Origin: Actinomycetota bacterium
Lineage (GTDB): Bacteria; Actinomycetota; Actinomycetes; Nanopelagicales; Nanopelagicaceae
Reading direction: 5' to 3'
DNA: 64,000 bases
NCBI GenBank assembly: GCA_026392825.1
Contig: JAPLBF010000008.1
Location: 29,558-93,557, forward strand
Below, piece after piece: positions 1-9,097 of the stretch. The notes below the pieces were generated by a model, which saw nothing but the letters and a program-made list of their open reading frames with translations, was not told the DNA's origin and ran no database searches. Each line of letters opens with the position of its first letter. The stretch's first letter is position 1. The position numbers were made by a program, and so were the translations under genes.

Positions 1-71
1 TCAAAACCGTCGATCACAACGGTAATTAGTTCTACCGCTTGCGCTGTTGGGTTCTCTTGAGTCGTTGTCAT
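1..71 (-). CDS. nuoG: NADH-quinone oxidoreductase subunit G, N-terminal fragment (cut by window edge)
   Basis: Only the first 23 codons lie in the window, reading MTTTQENPTAQAVELITVVIDG and onward. The start codon ATG (bases 71-69) overlaps the nuoF stop by one base (TAATG), so translation is probably coupled. The VVIDG segment is what begins the N-terminal 2Fe-2S ferredoxin-like domain of NuoG. The identity rests mainly on position after nuoF in a canonical nuo operon, since too little sequence is present to check the iron-sulfur ligands. Confidence 0.8.
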   Translation of the reverse strand, partial: MTTTQENPTAQAVELITVVIDGF

Positions 72-1351
72 TATGCGTTCGCTCCAGAAAACAGTGTGGA
101 TTTCACCGGATCGAATGGGCAGCCACCGTTTGTTAGGTGAGCAATGTATTCGTCGCGGAAATATTTAATTGACGATGTGATCGGGCTAGTTGCGCCATCA
201 CCTAGTGCGCAGAAAGAACGTCCCATGATGTTGTCGCAGAGATCAAGTAACTTAGCTAGATCATCTTCGGTACCAACGCCATTTTCAAGATCGCGCAGAA
301 TTTGTACCAACCACCAAGTGCCCTCACGACAAGGTGTGCACTTACCGCAAGATTCGTGCTTATAAAATTCTGTCCAACGCAATACTGCGCGAACCACACA
401 AGTGGTTTCATCAAAAATTTGTAGCGCTTTTGTACCGAGCATTGATCCGGCTGCAGAAACACCTTCGTAATCAAGCGGTGTATCTAAATGCGCATCAGTA
501 AATAACGGTGTTGAAGAACCACCGGGTGTCCAGAACTTTAACTTGTGACCGGCGCGGACTCCGCCTGATAGTTCAAGAATTTCGCGCAGGGTAATTCCAA
601 GAGGTGCTTCAAATTGACCAGGGTTTGTAACGTGGCCGGAGAGTGAATAAAGAGTGGTGCCCTTTGATTTTTCAGTACCCATTGACTGGTACCACTCGGC
701 GCCGTTGGCAACAATTGCCGGAACCGATGCAATTGATTCAACGTTATTTACAACAGTTGGTCGCGCATAAAGTCCTGCGATCGCCGGAAATGGTGGACGA
801 AGTCTTGGTTGACCGCGGAAACCTTCGAGTGAATCAAGGAGCGCAGTTTCTTCACCGCAGATATATGCGCCAGCACCAACGTGCAGCACTACATCAATAC
901 CTTTACCAAGGTGTCCGGCTTTGTAGGCATCTTCAATCGCTTGGTTTAAACGGCGAACAACGTGGGTTACTTCACCGCGGATATAAATAAAAGCGTGCTT
1001 TGCGCGAATTGCGTGACAGGCGATTATGCAACCTTCAATTAAAACGTGTGGGTTAGCCATCAAGAGCGGCGTATCTTTACAAGTTCCTGGCTCTGATTCG
1101 TCAGCATTTACAACTAGGTAATGATCTTTCTCATCACCTTGTGGGATAAAGCCCCACTTCATTCCAGTTGGGAATCCTGCTCCGCCGCGACCGCGAAGTC
1201 CAGAATCTTTTACAAGTTGAATAACCGCATCGGGATCCATAGCAAGAGCTTTCGCTGAAGCTTGGTATCCACCGTGACGTGTGTATGCCGCAATTGTGAA
1301 TGAATCTTTCTCATCCCAATGAGCCGAAAGTACTGGAGCTAGCTTTGTCAT
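71..1351 (-). CDS. nuoF: NADH-quinone oxidoreductase subunit F (NADH/FMN-binding)
   Basis: Peripheral-arm subunit of complex I that oxidises NADH through FMN and passes electrons to the N3 4Fe-4S cluster. The 426-residue length is normal. The glycine-rich nucleotide-binding motif GRGGAGFPTGMKW is at residues 54-66. The 4Fe-4S ligands are visible as Cys335, Cys338 and Cys341 (SCGKCTPCREG) plus Cys381 (SFCALGDG). It starts with ATG at 1351, which overlaps the nuoE stop by one base, and it ends one base into nuoG. Firm assignment. Confidence 0.97.
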   Translation of the reverse strand: MTKLAPVLSAHWDEKDSFTIAAYTRHGGYQASAKALAMDPDAVIQLVKDSGLRGRGGAGFPTGMKWGFIPQGDEKDHYLVVNADESEPGTCKDTPLLMANPHVLIEGCIIACHAIRAKHAFIYIRGEVTHVVRRLNQAIEDAYKAGHLGKGIDVVLHVGAGAYICGEETALLDSLEGFRGQPRLRPPFPAIAGLYARPTVVNNVESIASVPAIVANGAEWYQSMGTEKSKGTTLYSLSGHVTNPGQFEAPLGITLREILELSGGVRAGHKLKFWTPGGSSTPLFTDAHLDTPLDYEGVSAAGSMLGTKALQIFDETTCVVRAVLRWTEFYKHESCGKCTPCREGTWWLVQILRDLENGVGTEDDLAKLLDLCDNIMGRSFCALGDGATSPITSSIKYFRDEYIAHLTNGGCPFDPVKSTLFSGANA

Positions 1352-1977
1352 TACTTGCCCTCTTTCGAAAGTTTTAAACCAAGAAGAGTTGGTTCGCCTG
1401 CTTGCAGACCTTCATTTGCTTTTCCATCATTTATTCCAGCAAGTACTGCAGATGCTTCTTTCCAAGTAACAAGTGAATTGGGTCCGCGCGTTGGTGGCTT
1501 AGGTGTTCCCTTGCGCATTGAATCGACCAATTCTTTGGCAGATGAAACATCTTGGTTATCGTAAAATTCCCAGTTAGCCATAACGACAGGTGCGTAATCA
1601 CAAGCCGCGTTACATTCGATATGTTCTAGCGAAACTTTTCCATCAGCGGTTACGCCATCGTTTTCAACGCCGAGGTGCTCTTTCAGCGCTGCGAAGATCG
1701 CATCTCCGCCCATTACTGCGCACAAGGTATTGGTGCAGACACCGACGTGATATTCGCCAACTGGCTTGCGCTTGTACTGAGTGTAGAAAGTTGCGACTGC
1801 AGAGACTTCAGCGGTTTCTAAAGTAAGTAACTTAGCGACGAGTTCGATACCTTCATTTGTTACATAACCAGCAATTGATTGCACATAGTGAAGTAAGGGC
1901 ATAATTGCAGAACGGCTGCGTGGATAGCGCTTAATGATCGCATCCATAACTTGCAATTGATCAGGTGTGTAAGCCAT
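1351..1977 (-). CDS. nuoE: NADH-quinone oxidoreductase subunit E (2Fe-2S)
   Basis: 24-kDa-type subunit of complex I carrying the N1a 2Fe-2S cluster. It has 208 residues, with the four ligands visible as Cys81, Cys86 (CTNTLC) and Cys122, Cys126 (CNAAC) in a thioredoxin-like fold. The C-terminal 60 residues are a Lys/Pro/Gly-rich tail, as in other actinobacterial NuoE proteins. Its start overlaps the stop of the nuoD C-terminal piece by one base, so it would still be coupled to whatever translates through that region. Confidence 0.96.
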   Translation of the reverse strand: MAYTPDQLQVMDAIIKRYPRSRSAIMPLLHYVQSIAGYVTNEGIELVAKLLTLETAEVSAVATFYTQYKRKPVGEYHVGVCTNTLCAVMGGDAIFAALKEHLGVENDGVTADGKVSLEHIECNAACDYAPVVMANWEFYDNQDVSSAKELVDSMRKGTPKPPTRGPNSLVTWKEASAVLAGINDGKANEGLQAGEPTLLGLKLSKEGK

Positions 1978-2246
1978 TAGCGGTCAACACCTCCCATCAC
2001 AGGATCGATCGAAGCAACTGCGCCGATGATGTCAGCGACCATTGATCCTTCGCACATTGCAGAAGTTGATTGCAGGTTGTTAAAAGATGGTTCGCGGAAG
2101 TGAACGCGATATGGGCGTGTGCCACCATCAGAGACAACGTGTGCACCGAGTTCACCGCGCGGTGATTCAACTGCTGAATAAACCTGACCTGCAGGAACAC
2201 GGAAACCTTCAGTTACTAACTTGAAGTGATGGATCAAAGATTCCAT
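1977..2246 (-). CDS. nuoD: NuoD C-terminal piece, out of frame with the rest of nuoD
   Basis: 89 residues running from [11 protein letters not shown] to [12 protein letters not shown], which is the conserved C-terminus of NuoD and includes the VDR end that lines the quinone cavity. It is not an independent gene. It is separated from the N-terminal 85% of NuoD by a perfect 38-bp tandem duplication that shifts the frame. The duplication supplies an ATG at 2246-2244, ten bases upstream of the TGA that ends the first piece (2236-2234), so re-initiation is conceivable. Removing one repeat copy restores one continuous NuoD of about 450 residues. Confidence 0.85.
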   Translation of the reverse strand: MESLIHHFKLVTEGFRVPAGQVYSAVESPRGELGAHVVSDGGTRPYRVHFREPSFNNLQSTSAMCEGSMVADIIGAVASIDPVMGGVDR

Positions 2247-2290
2247 TGATGTACTAACTTGAAGTGATGGATCAAAGATTCCATTGATGT
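2215..2290. repeat. Perfect 38-bp tandem duplication inside nuoD
   Basis: Bases 2215-2252 and 2253-2290 are identical over 38 bases, each beginning ACTAACTTGAAG and ending CCATTGATGT. Agreement at period 38 extends one base to the left and two to the right. As 38 is not a multiple of three, the second copy moves nuoD out of frame. The coding sequence on either side is intact and joins cleanly if one copy is removed. Confidence 0.97.
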
Positions 2291-3355
2291 ACCCATAATT
2301 TCGCGGATATGGTTTAGTGAATTACCCATTCCGTCAGCACCAATTGCAAGTTGTGCCGGCCAAGCAATTTTCTTATCGGCAACCATTACTGGTGCGCCTT
2401 CAAGTGATTTAAGTTTTTCAGCGCATTGTTCAATGATGCGTAGCGATTGTTCTAGTTCATTGATACGAATTAAGAAACGACCATAAACATCGCAGGTATC
2501 GGCTGTGACAACATCAAACTTGTAATTCTCGTATCCGGAGTAAGGCTGAATCTTGCGCAGATCAAGTGGCAAACCTGTTGCGCGAATAACTGGACCTGTA
2601 ACGCCAAGAGTTGTGGCACCAGCAAGATCTAAATAACCAATTCCTTCAGTGCGCTTCATCCAGATGCTGTTGCCAACGAGCAACTTCTCATTATCTTTAA
2701 AGCTGTGGCGCAAATCTTTTACAGTTGCCAAGATCTTGTCGACAGCGCCGACAGGAAGATCTTGTGCAACTCCGCCTGGGCGGATGTAGGCCATATTCAT
2801 ACGTAGGCCAGAGATAAATTCAAAGATATCGAGAACTTTTTCGCGTTCGCGGAAGCAGAAGATCATCGGTGAAAGCGCACCTAGTTCAAGTGCGCCAGTG
2901 CCGAGTGCGACCATATGTGAAGAAATTCGGTTGAACTCCATCATCATTACGCGAATAACGTTCGCCTTTTCTGGCACATCATTTGTGATGCCAAGGAGTT
3001 TTTCAACGCCTAAGCAATATGCCGCTTCATTAAACAACGGAGCCAAGTAATCCATACGGGTAACGAATGTTGTGGCCTGGGTCCAGTTGCGGAATTCAAT
3101 GTTCTTCTCAATACCTGTGTGCAGGTAACCAATACCGCAACGAACTTCAGTAACGGTTTCGCCTTCAAGTTCAAGCACCAAGCGAAGCACACCGTGAGTT
3201 GATGGGTGCTGTGGCCCCATGTTTACAACAACGCGTTCTTCTTTTGCTTGACCAATTTCAGTTACGAGTGAATCCCAATCGCCACCGGTTACTGAAAAGA
3301 CAGTACCTTCGGTGGTTTCGCGTGATGATGCATATGGATCCGCGTATGTACTCAC
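2234..3355 (-). CDS. nuoD: NADH-quinone oxidoreductase subunit D, N-terminal part, truncated by frameshift
   Basis: 49-kDa-type subunit of complex I that forms the quinone site with NuoB. The first 362 or so residues are typical NuoD, including [13 protein letters not shown] near residue 47 and the GYENYKFDV region. After LIHHFKLV the frame breaks at a 38-bp duplication and the protein ends in HQWNL. Without its C-terminal domain the subunit should not assemble, so this is either a real null mutation, a strain polymorphism or an assembly artefact. The start ATG overlaps the nuoC stop (ATGA). Confidence 0.9.
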   Translation of the reverse strand: MSTYADPYASSRETTEGTVFSVTGGDWDSLVTEIGQAKEERVVVNMGPQHPSTHGVLRLVLELEGETVTEVRCGIGYLHTGIEKNIEFRNWTQATTFVTRMDYLAPLFNEAAYCLGVEKLLGITNDVPEKANVIRVMMMEFNRISSHMVALGTGALELGALSPMIFCFREREKVLDIFEFISGLRMNMAYIRPGGVAQDLPVGAVDKILATVKDLRHSFKDNEKLLVGNSIWMKRTEGIGYLDLAGATTLGVTGPVIRATGLPLDLRKIQPYSGYENYKFDVVTADTCDVYGRFLIRINELEQSLRIIEQCAEKLKSLEGAPVMVADKKIAWPAQLAIGADGMGNSLNHIREIMGTSMESLIHHFKLVHQWNL

Positions 3356-3987
3356 TTGTATGTCCTCCGATCTGATGGAGGTGGTGTGACAGCGCCTTTG
3401 TATTCAACGCCAATTCCGCCAAGTGCGTAATCCTTACGTTGTGGATGTCCTTGCCAATCATCTGGCATCAAGATGCGGGTTAGACCAGGATGTCCGTCGA
3501 AGATGATTCCGAACATGTCAAAAGTTTCGCGTTCGTTCCAGTTTGATCCAGCCCATACTTCAACGAGTGATGGAATGTGTGGATCAACATCAGGTACGGA
3601 AACTTCAAGGCGAATACGTTGGTTATTTGTTACAGATAACAAGTGATAAACGGCGTGCAATTCGCGATTGGTATCTTCTGGATAATGAACACCGGATACA
3701 CCCATTGACATTTCAAATTTCAATTTATCGCGCAAGATAAGTGCAACTTCAACTAGGCGTTCGCGTTTAATGTGAAGCGTTAACTCACCGCGATCAACAA
3801 CGACTCGTTCAATTGCATCAGCAAAATCAGGGTATGCGCGCTCTAAATCATCAGCGACTTGATCAAAATATCCGCCAAATGGGCGCTGGGCTGAGCCCGC
3901 GTTAGCTTGGCTGCGAACCAAGCCGCCGTAACCAGAGGTGTCCCCAGTTCCTTGCGCGCCAAACATTCCTTGCTGATTTTCAGTCAT
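3352..3987 (-). CDS. nuoC: NADH-quinone oxidoreductase subunit C
   Basis: 30-kDa-type peripheral-arm subunit, with no cofactor, that binds NuoD and NuoB. It has 211 residues; the conserved core is visible in [20 protein letters not shown] followed by [16 protein letters not shown]. The N-terminal 35 residues are Gly/Gln-rich and variable. It ends with an ATGA overlap onto nuoD and begins immediately after the nuoB stop, with no spacer. Confidence 0.96.
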   Translation of the reverse strand: MTENQQGMFGAQGTGDTSGYGGLVRSQANAGSAQRPFGGYFDQVADDLERAYPDFADAIERVVVDRGELTLHIKRERLVEVALILRDKLKFEMSMGVSGVHYPEDTNRELHAVYHLLSVTNNQRIRLEVSVPDVDPHIPSLVEVWAGSNWNERETFDMFGIIFDGHPGLTRILMPDDWQGHPQRKDYALGGIGVEYKGAVTPPPSDRRTYK

Positions 3988-4542
3988 TTAAGCCAACAAC
4001 CCCTTTAACTGATGGGTTGGAAGAGCGGCCATTGCAGCAGCTTCAACTTCCTTAATAACTTTTTCACGATTAGGTCCGAGTTTTTCATCGTAAATCTGAT
4101 CGTGCAATTTAAGAATTGCATCCATTAACATCTCTGGACGTGGTGGACAACCTGGCAAGTAAATATCAACCGGCACTACGTGATCCACACCTTGCACAAT
4201 TGCGTAGTTATTAAACATTCCACCTGAAGATGCACAAGCACCCATCGCAATAACCCACTTTGGTGCCGCCATTTGATCATAAATCTGACGAAGTACTGGC
4301 GCCATCTTGTTTGAAACGCGACCAGCAACGATCATTAAATCTGCTTGACGTGGGGATGCGCGGAAAACTTCCATTCCAAAACGTGCAAGATCGTAACGAC
4401 CTGCACCTGCCGCCATCATCTCGATCGCACAACATGCCAAACCAAAAGTTGCAGGCCAAAGCGAGTTCTTACGCATATAACCCGCGAGTTTTTCAACCGA
4501 AGTTAAAACAATTCCACTAGGTAATTTCTCTTCTAATCCCAT
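3988..4542 (-). CDS. nuoB: NADH-quinone oxidoreductase subunit B (N2 4Fe-4S cluster)
   Basis: Carries the terminal N2 cluster that reduces quinone. It has 184 residues from the ATG at 4542, which follows a strong GGAGG ribosome site and gives the family N-terminus [11 protein letters not shown]. An upstream in-frame ATG at 4653 would add 37 residues of nuoA-shadow sequence and was rejected. Cluster ligands are visible as Cys37, Cys38, Cys103 and Cys132 ([23 protein letters not shown]). The start overlaps the nuoA end by 10 bases. Confidence 0.96.
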   Translation of the reverse strand: MGLEEKLPSGIVLTSVEKLAGYMRKNSLWPATFGLACCAIEMMAAGAGRYDLARFGMEVFRASPRQADLMIVAGRVSNKMAPVLRQIYDQMAAPKWVIAMGACASSGGMFNNYAIVQGVDHVVPVDIYLPGCPPRPEMLMDAILKLHDQIYDEKLGPNREKVIKEVEAAAMAALPTHQLKGLLA

Positions 4543-4898
4543 TCGAGACCTCCACGGCGCCAGACGTATGCATAAGCAACAAAGACTGTTGCGATAAAGA
4601 TTGCCATTTCGACTAGACCGAATAGCCCAAGTTGATCGAAGGTGACAGCCCATGGATAAAGGAAAACAATTTCAATATCAAAAATAATAAAGAGCATTGC
4701 GGTTAAGAAATACTTAACTGGAAAGCGTCCACCTTGTGCTGCCTGAGGCGATGGCTCGATTCCGCATTCGTAAGCTTCTAACTTTGCGCGGTTGTAACGC
4801 GCTGGCCCAGTGAGCGCTGCGGCCAAGATTGAAAAAACGGCGAACCCAAAGCCAACTGCGGCAATTGCCAGAATCGGAACATATGGATTTGCGCTCAC
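4533..4898 (-). CDS. nuoA: NADH-quinone oxidoreductase subunit A
   Basis: Membrane-arm subunit of complex I, 121 residues with three hydrophobic helices. The conserved YECGIEP and [19 protein letters not shown] stretches are visible. I place the start at GTG 4898-4896 ([10 protein letters not shown]), because a TAAGAT box ends exactly 7 bases upstream. The in-frame ATG at 4976 would add 26 residues of menG-overlapping sequence. This is the first gene of the nuo operon, probably on a leaderless transcript. Confidence 0.93.
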   Translation of the reverse strand: MSANPYVPILAIAAVGFGFAVFSILAAALTGPARYNRAKLEAYECGIEPSPQAAQGGRFPVKYFLTAMLFIIFDIEIVFLYPWAVTFDQLGLFGLVEMAIFIATVFVAYAYVWRRGGLEWD

Positions 4899-4905
4899 AG
4901 GCGAA

Positions 4906-4911
4906 ATCTTA
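4906..4911 (-). promoter_or_regulatory. -10 box for nuoA (leaderless)
   Basis: TAAGAT on the minus strand, followed by 7 bases and then the nuoA GTG. The transcript would begin at or next to the start codon. No -35 was identified. Confidence 0.6.
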
Positions 4912-4938
4912 AGGCGGGCAGCGGGGTGGCGCTCACCG

Positions 4939-5631
4939 TTACGCCTTGACGGCCATGTGAACTGCAACAACCCCAAAAGTCAGGTTGCGCCAGCCAATTT
5001 GGCTCCAGCCAGCGTCTGCGATCTTGGCGGCGAGCGCCTTCTGATCTGGCCAGGCGCGGATCGATTCGGCTAAATAAATATAGGCATCTGGGTTTGATGA
5101 GGTCTTCTTGGCGATCGCCGGCAGGGCGCGCATTAAGTAATTGGTATAAATCTTGCGAAACGGTGCCCAGGTCGGGCTGGAGAACTCGGCTATGACGATC
5201 CGGCCGCCCTTTTTGGTGACCCGTAGGGCTTCCCGTAGGGCTTTATCAGTATCTGAGGTATTGCGCAGGCCAAAAGAGATGGTCACAACGTCAAATTCCC
5301 CATCAGGGAAAGGCAGGTTTAACGCATCGGCGAAGGTAAAAGGAAGGTGCGGGCGTGCTTTACGGCCGGCAGCCAGCATCCCCTGCGAAAAGTCGGCTGG
5401 AATCACATCGGCACCCGCGGCAGCTAGCGGTTCTGAGCTGGAACCGGTTCCTGCAGCAAGGTCGAGGATCTTCATCCCAGGCTTTGGCGCAATGATCGCG
5501 GTGGTCGCCCGGCGCCATCTCTTGGTCTGGCCCAGACTCAATAAATCATTGACTAGGTCATACCTCTTGGCCACGCCATCGAACATTGCGGCGACTTCAT
5601 CCGGGTTCTTATCCATATTTGCGCGCGACAT
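4939..5631 (-). CDS. menG: Demethylmenaquinone methyltransferase
   Basis: SAM-dependent C-methylation of demethylmenaquinone, the last step of menaquinone synthesis (UbiE/MenG family). It has 230 residues from ATG 5631 ([13 protein letters not shown]); an in-frame ATG at 5667 is possible but gives a non-family extension. Family motifs seen are [19 protein letters not shown], the SAM-binding LDLAAGTG near residues 57-64, and FGLRNTSD. The gene is clearly richer in G+C than its neighbours (37 of 60 bases at 5401-5460). It ends 40 bases before nuoA on the same strand. Confidence 0.95.
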   Translation of the reverse strand: MSRANMDKNPDEVAAMFDGVAKRYDLVNDLLSLGQTKRWRRATTAIIAPKPGMKILDLAAGTGSSSEPLAAAGADVIPADFSQGMLAAGRKARPHLPFTFADALNLPFPDGEFDVVTISFGLRNTSDTDKALREALRVTKKGGRIVIAEFSSPTWAPFRKIYTNYLMRALPAIAKKTSSNPDAYIYLAESIRAWPDQKALAAKIADAGWSQIGWRNLTFGVVAVHMAVKA

Positions 5632-5692
5632 GAACCCAGTCTCTCGCAAGAGTAGGCTCATCCACAACTTAAAGGCGATTTAAGGAGAATTA

Positions 5693-6283
5693 ATGTCGAT
5701 CTCAACTGGCTCACTTCGCGCCACTGTATTTCCGCGCAGCACTGCGTTGACCCATGCCGCTTTCATAGTCGGTGGCACATTATTTATCGCAGCCCTGGCT
5801 CAAATCGCCATCCCGGTCCCAGGTTCGCCAGTTCCGGTTACGGGCCAAACATTGGCAGTTTATTTAATCGGTACCACTTACGGTGCGCGACTTGGTTTTG
5901 CAACATTTGCTACATATCTATTGGCCGGAATCGCAGGTGCTCCAGTCTTTGCACCTGCCGCAACTGTTGGCCTTGCTCGTCTAACCGGTGCAACTGGTGG
6001 ATATCTAATTGGAATGTTGGTTGCCACATTAGTTTTAGGTGCGCTCGCAGATCGCAAAGCAGATCAAAAGTTTAAAACATCTTTTCCTGCTTTAATTTTC
6101 GGTAGCGTAATTGTCTTTGCCTTCGGATTGATCTGGCTAAATGTTTCACTCAATTTAACTTGGGCTCAGACAATCAGCGCAGGGCTCACACCATTTATTT
6201 TTGGTGAAGTAGTCAAGATTGCAATTACCGCAACTTCACTTCCACTTATCTGGCGCAGAATTTCCAAGAAACTCGCGCGCTAA
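5693..6283 (+). CDS. bioY: Biotin ECF transporter substrate-binding protein BioY
   Basis: S component of an energy-coupling-factor biotin transporter, 196 residues with about six membrane helices. Seen directly are the BioY signature region IPVPGSPVPVTGQTLAVYLIG and the GATGGYLIGM loop. An AAGGAG ribosome site sits just before the ATG. No bioM/bioN lies beside it, so it either uses another energising module or works alone, as has been reported for solitary BioY proteins. Presence of a biotin importer suggests biotin salvage. Confidence 0.94.
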   Translation: MSISTGSLRATVFPRSTALTHAAFIVGGTLFIAALAQIAIPVPGSPVPVTGQTLAVYLIGTTYGARLGFATFATYLLAGIAGAPVFAPAATVGLARLTGATGGYLIGMLVATLVLGALADRKADQKFKTSFPALIFGSVIVFAFGLIWLNVSLNLTWAQTISAGLTPFIFGEVVKIAITATSLPLIWRRISKKLAR

Positions 6284-6294
6284 AGTATTTCCCT

Positions 6295-7515
6295 ATGCCT
6301 TCCCTTATTCCAGTAACTTCTGCGCGCCTTGGCAATCATCTGCCGTTACTAGAACTTCTACCAGATAACGCACCGCTAACTTGGGTTCGCGGTGGTGATG
6401 GCTTAGTAGGCTGGGGAAGTTATGCATCCACTGTTGTAAAAGGCACAAACCGTTTTGCTGATGCGCGCACCTGGTGGCACCAACAGCTAGAAAAATTTGC
6501 GATTTCTGATTCTGTTCATGCCAGCGGAACAGGCCCAATTCTCTTTACCTCTTTCTCCTTTGATCCAGATGAAGATTCAGTGCTCGTAATCCCCCAAATC
6601 ATCGTTGGAATGCGCAATGGCAGCTCATGGATCACGTGGATTGGCGATCAAGCACAGCCCGAACTCTTAGAAGAAGTCCCACTGCTTCAAGATGCAGAAT
6701 TTAACTGGGGCGATGGATCTTTAAGTCCAGCAGAATGGCAAGTCCGTGTTGCTAAAGCAATTAAGGAAATTGAAGATACCAAGCTGGAAAAAGTTGTTCT
6801 CGCGCGCGATTTAAAGATTAATTCACATCGCCCAATCGATGCGCGAAAAATTCTGCGGAATTTAAGTGCGGAATACCCATCGACTTGGATCTTTGCTGTC
6901 GATGGCCTCGTTGGTGCAACGCCCGAACTTTTACTGCGCCTATCCCGCGGCATGGTTACATCACGTGTTCTCGCCGGAACAATTAGCAAAACAGGTGATG
7001 ACGAAAAAGATTTAGCACTTGCTGCCTCCCTTGCAAGATCTTCTAAAGATTTAGAAGAACACGAATATGCAGTCCGCTCCGTTGCAGATGCACTCGATCC
7101 TTTCTGTACATCAACTAACGTTCCAGAATCTCCTTTTGTTCTGCACTTAGCAAATGTTATGCATCTTGCCACCGATGTAACTGGCGCGTTAATTGAAAGT
7201 AAGAAGAGCGTTGATGCTTTTACCATTTTGGAGAAATTGCACCCATCGGCTGCAGTATGCGGAACTCCAACTAACGTCGCCGCAGATCTGATTAAGCGAA
7301 TCGAAGGAATGTCACGCGGGCGTTACGCCGGCCCCGTCGGTTGGTTAGATGCACGCGGTGATGGCGAGTTAGGGATTGCTCTGCGTTGCGGACAGATCAC
7401 TGTAAATGAGATCCAAATTTATGCAGGATGCGGAATTGTCGCCGGATCTAACCCAGAGAAAGAGTTAAGCGAAAGCAGTGCGAAATTTGCACCAATGCGT
7501 AGCGCTCTAAATTAA
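6295..7515 (+). CDS. menF: Isochorismate synthase
   Basis: Converts chorismate to isochorismate, the first committed step of menaquinone synthesis (MenF/EntC/DhbC family). It has 406 residues with a chorismate-binding domain in the C-terminal half. Seen motifs are KVVLARDL, SRVLAGTI, HPSAAVCGTP and the terminal AGCGIVAGSNPEKE with its Mg-binding glutamates. It lies 11 bases after bioY on the same strand and is convergent with menD. Siderophore-type EntC is the alternative, but the men context favours MenF. Confidence 0.93.
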   Translation: MPSLIPVTSARLGNHLPLLELLPDNAPLTWVRGGDGLVGWGSYASTVVKGTNRFADARTWWHQQLEKFAISDSVHASGTGPILFTSFSFDPDEDSVLVIPQIIVGMRNGSSWITWIGDQAQPELLEEVPLLQDAEFNWGDGSLSPAEWQVRVAKAIKEIEDTKLEKVVLARDLKINSHRPIDARKILRNLSAEYPSTWIFAVDGLVGATPELLLRLSRGMVTSRVLAGTISKTGDDEKDLALAASLARSSKDLEEHEYAVRSVADALDPFCTSTNVPESPFVLHLANVMHLATDVTGALIESKKSVDAFTILEKLHPSAAVCGTPTNVAADLIKRIEGMSRGRYAGPVGWLDARGDGELGIALRCGQITVNEIQIYAGCGIVAGSNPEKELSESSAKFAPMRSALN

Positions 7516-7522
7516 CTTAAAT

Positions 7523-9097
7523 TTAGATTGATTCCATCTTGGCATAAAGGCTTTTAATTAGATCAGCGTTAGATTCTCGGTCCGGTACATCGCAGACAAC
7601 AATGCTAATTCCTGAAACTGGTTTCTTAAGCTCATCGCGAAGTTGATCAACTGATGAAATGGTTTTTGCATCCAGCCCCATCGCCTTGGCTATCGCTGCA
7701 GGATCTAAGCCGTGCGGGGTTCCAAAGACTTGCTCAAATCCGTGGGTTCCACGCTGTGGCAAGGTCGAGAAAATTCCGCCACCATCGTTATTAATTACTA
7801 AAATCCGTAGGTTAATTTCTTCCTGATGAATCAATCCGGTGAGGTCATGCAGAAATGATAGATCTCCAAGAACCGCAAATGTTGCGCTGTGGGTGGTGGC
7901 AATACCAAGTGCGGTCGAGATGTTTCCATCAATTCCGGCAAGGCCGCGATTAGCAAATGTCTTAACTCCACTACGTGCCGCACCAAATGCTTCGATATCG
8001 CGAATTGGGCGAGATGAAGCAATAAATAGCGAAGCTCCATCGGGTAAGTGCTGCGATATTTCACGAGCAATAAGCGGTTCAGACCAAGTTGTAATCTCTT
8101 TTACAACTTTAGATGTGCGCTCAGAATACTTAGCCCACTTGGATAACCAATCGGGATCTGCAGGCGACGTGTAAAGCTCAGGGATGTCAGTGAATTTTTT
8201 CTCTGCCATTCGATCAGAATCTACTGTTGCCATACGTGGATCGATTACAAAAGTTGCCCGCGCCGACTTGATAAGTGCATTCACTGAACGAGATAAAGTA
8301 GTTCGCCCAATAACAATAACTGTATCTGGTGCCAAATCTTTTGCAATAGTAGTCGAAGTTAGAAAGAGGCTGGCATGTGCATTTGTATTAGGAAAAGTTA
8401 AAGGATCTTCACTTAAAATTGGCCAACCTAATTGATCGGCAAATTTTGTAACATCTGCAACCGATAACCCACCGCGGTCATGACCAATTACTAACAATCC
8501 ACGCGTTGATTTGCTAGCCAAGGTGCCGGCTTTCTTGCGATCAAATTTTCTAGGTGGGCTAATCTTTAAATCATCTAACCAAGCAGTATCAGCGCTACCG
8601 ATCAACGGTTCATCAAATTGCACATTTAAATGAACTGGTCCGGTTTGCAAAGCATTTAGCGGAAGTTCTAATGGATAGATCGAACCAGAAACATCTGCGA
8701 AGTAGCGAACAGCTTTTCCAAAAATTCTTGCTTGCTCAGTTGTTTGATTGGCACCGGTGCGGCGTAGTTCAGCTGGACGGTCAGCGGTGATCACAAAAAG
8801 CGGAATATTTGAGTGTGAGGCTTCAAGAACTGCGGGGTGGTAATTAGCAACTGCGGTTCCACTGGTGCAAATTACCGGCACCGGAAGATTTGTTGCTTTC
8901 GCCAGACCTAAGGCATAAAACGCGGCAGTTCGCTCATCAATTCGGATATGTAATTTAATTAAACCTAGATCTTGCGCAGTTACTAACGCGAGCGATAGCG
9001 GTGCGTTACGAGATCCTGGAGAAATAACCGCATCGGTAATTCCGGCTTCAATGATCTGTCTGACGATAACGCGAGCTAGTTTTGTTGCATCACTCAT
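7523..9097 (-). CDS. menD: 2-succinyl-5-enolpyruvyl-6-hydroxy-3-cyclohexene-1-carboxylate synthase
   Basis: ThDP-dependent enzyme that adds the succinyl semialdehyde unit from 2-oxoglutarate to isochorismate. It has 524 residues with the standard three-domain ThDP layout. N-terminal ISPGSRNAPLSLAL, the PVICTSGTAVANYHPAV region and the C-terminal ThDP/Mg motif LGDLSFLHD followed by NNDGGGIFSTLPQ are visible. Its start overlaps the menC stop (ATGA), giving the order menB-menC-menD on the minus strand. Confidence 0.96.
   Translation of the reverse strand: MSDATKLARVIVRQIIEAGITDAVISPGSRNAPLSLALVTAQDLGLIKLHIRIDERTAAFYALGLAKATNLPVPVICTSGTAVANYHPAVLEASHSNIPLFVITADRPAELRRTGANQTTEQARIFGKAVRYFADVSGSIYPLELPLNALQTGPVHLNVQFDEPLIGSADTAWLDDLKISPPRKFDRKKAGTLASKSTRGLLVIGHDRGGLSVADVTKFADQLGWPILSEDPLTFPNTNAHASLFLTSTTIAKDLAPDTVIVIGRTTLSRSVNALIKSARATFVIDPRMATVDSDRMAEKKFTDIPELYTSPADPDWLSKWAKYSERTSKVVKEITTWSEPLIAREISQHLPDGASLFIASSRPIRDIEAFGAARSGVKTFANRGLAGIDGNISTALGIATTHSATFAVLGDLSFLHDLTGLIHQEEINLRILVINNDGGGIFSTLPQRGTHGFEQVFGTPHGLDPAAIAKAMGLDAKTISSVDQLRDELKKPVSGISIVVCDVPDRESNADLIKSLYAKMESI

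Noticed and set aside
1977-2246. C-terminal NuoD piece as a separate gene
   Set aside because: Sequence is simply the missing C-terminus of NuoD; it exists only because of the 38-bp duplication.
4542-4653. Upstream ATG extending nuoB by 37 residues
   Set aside because: The extension is read from nuoA in another frame. A strong GGAGG site precedes the internal ATG at 4542, which matches the family N-terminus.
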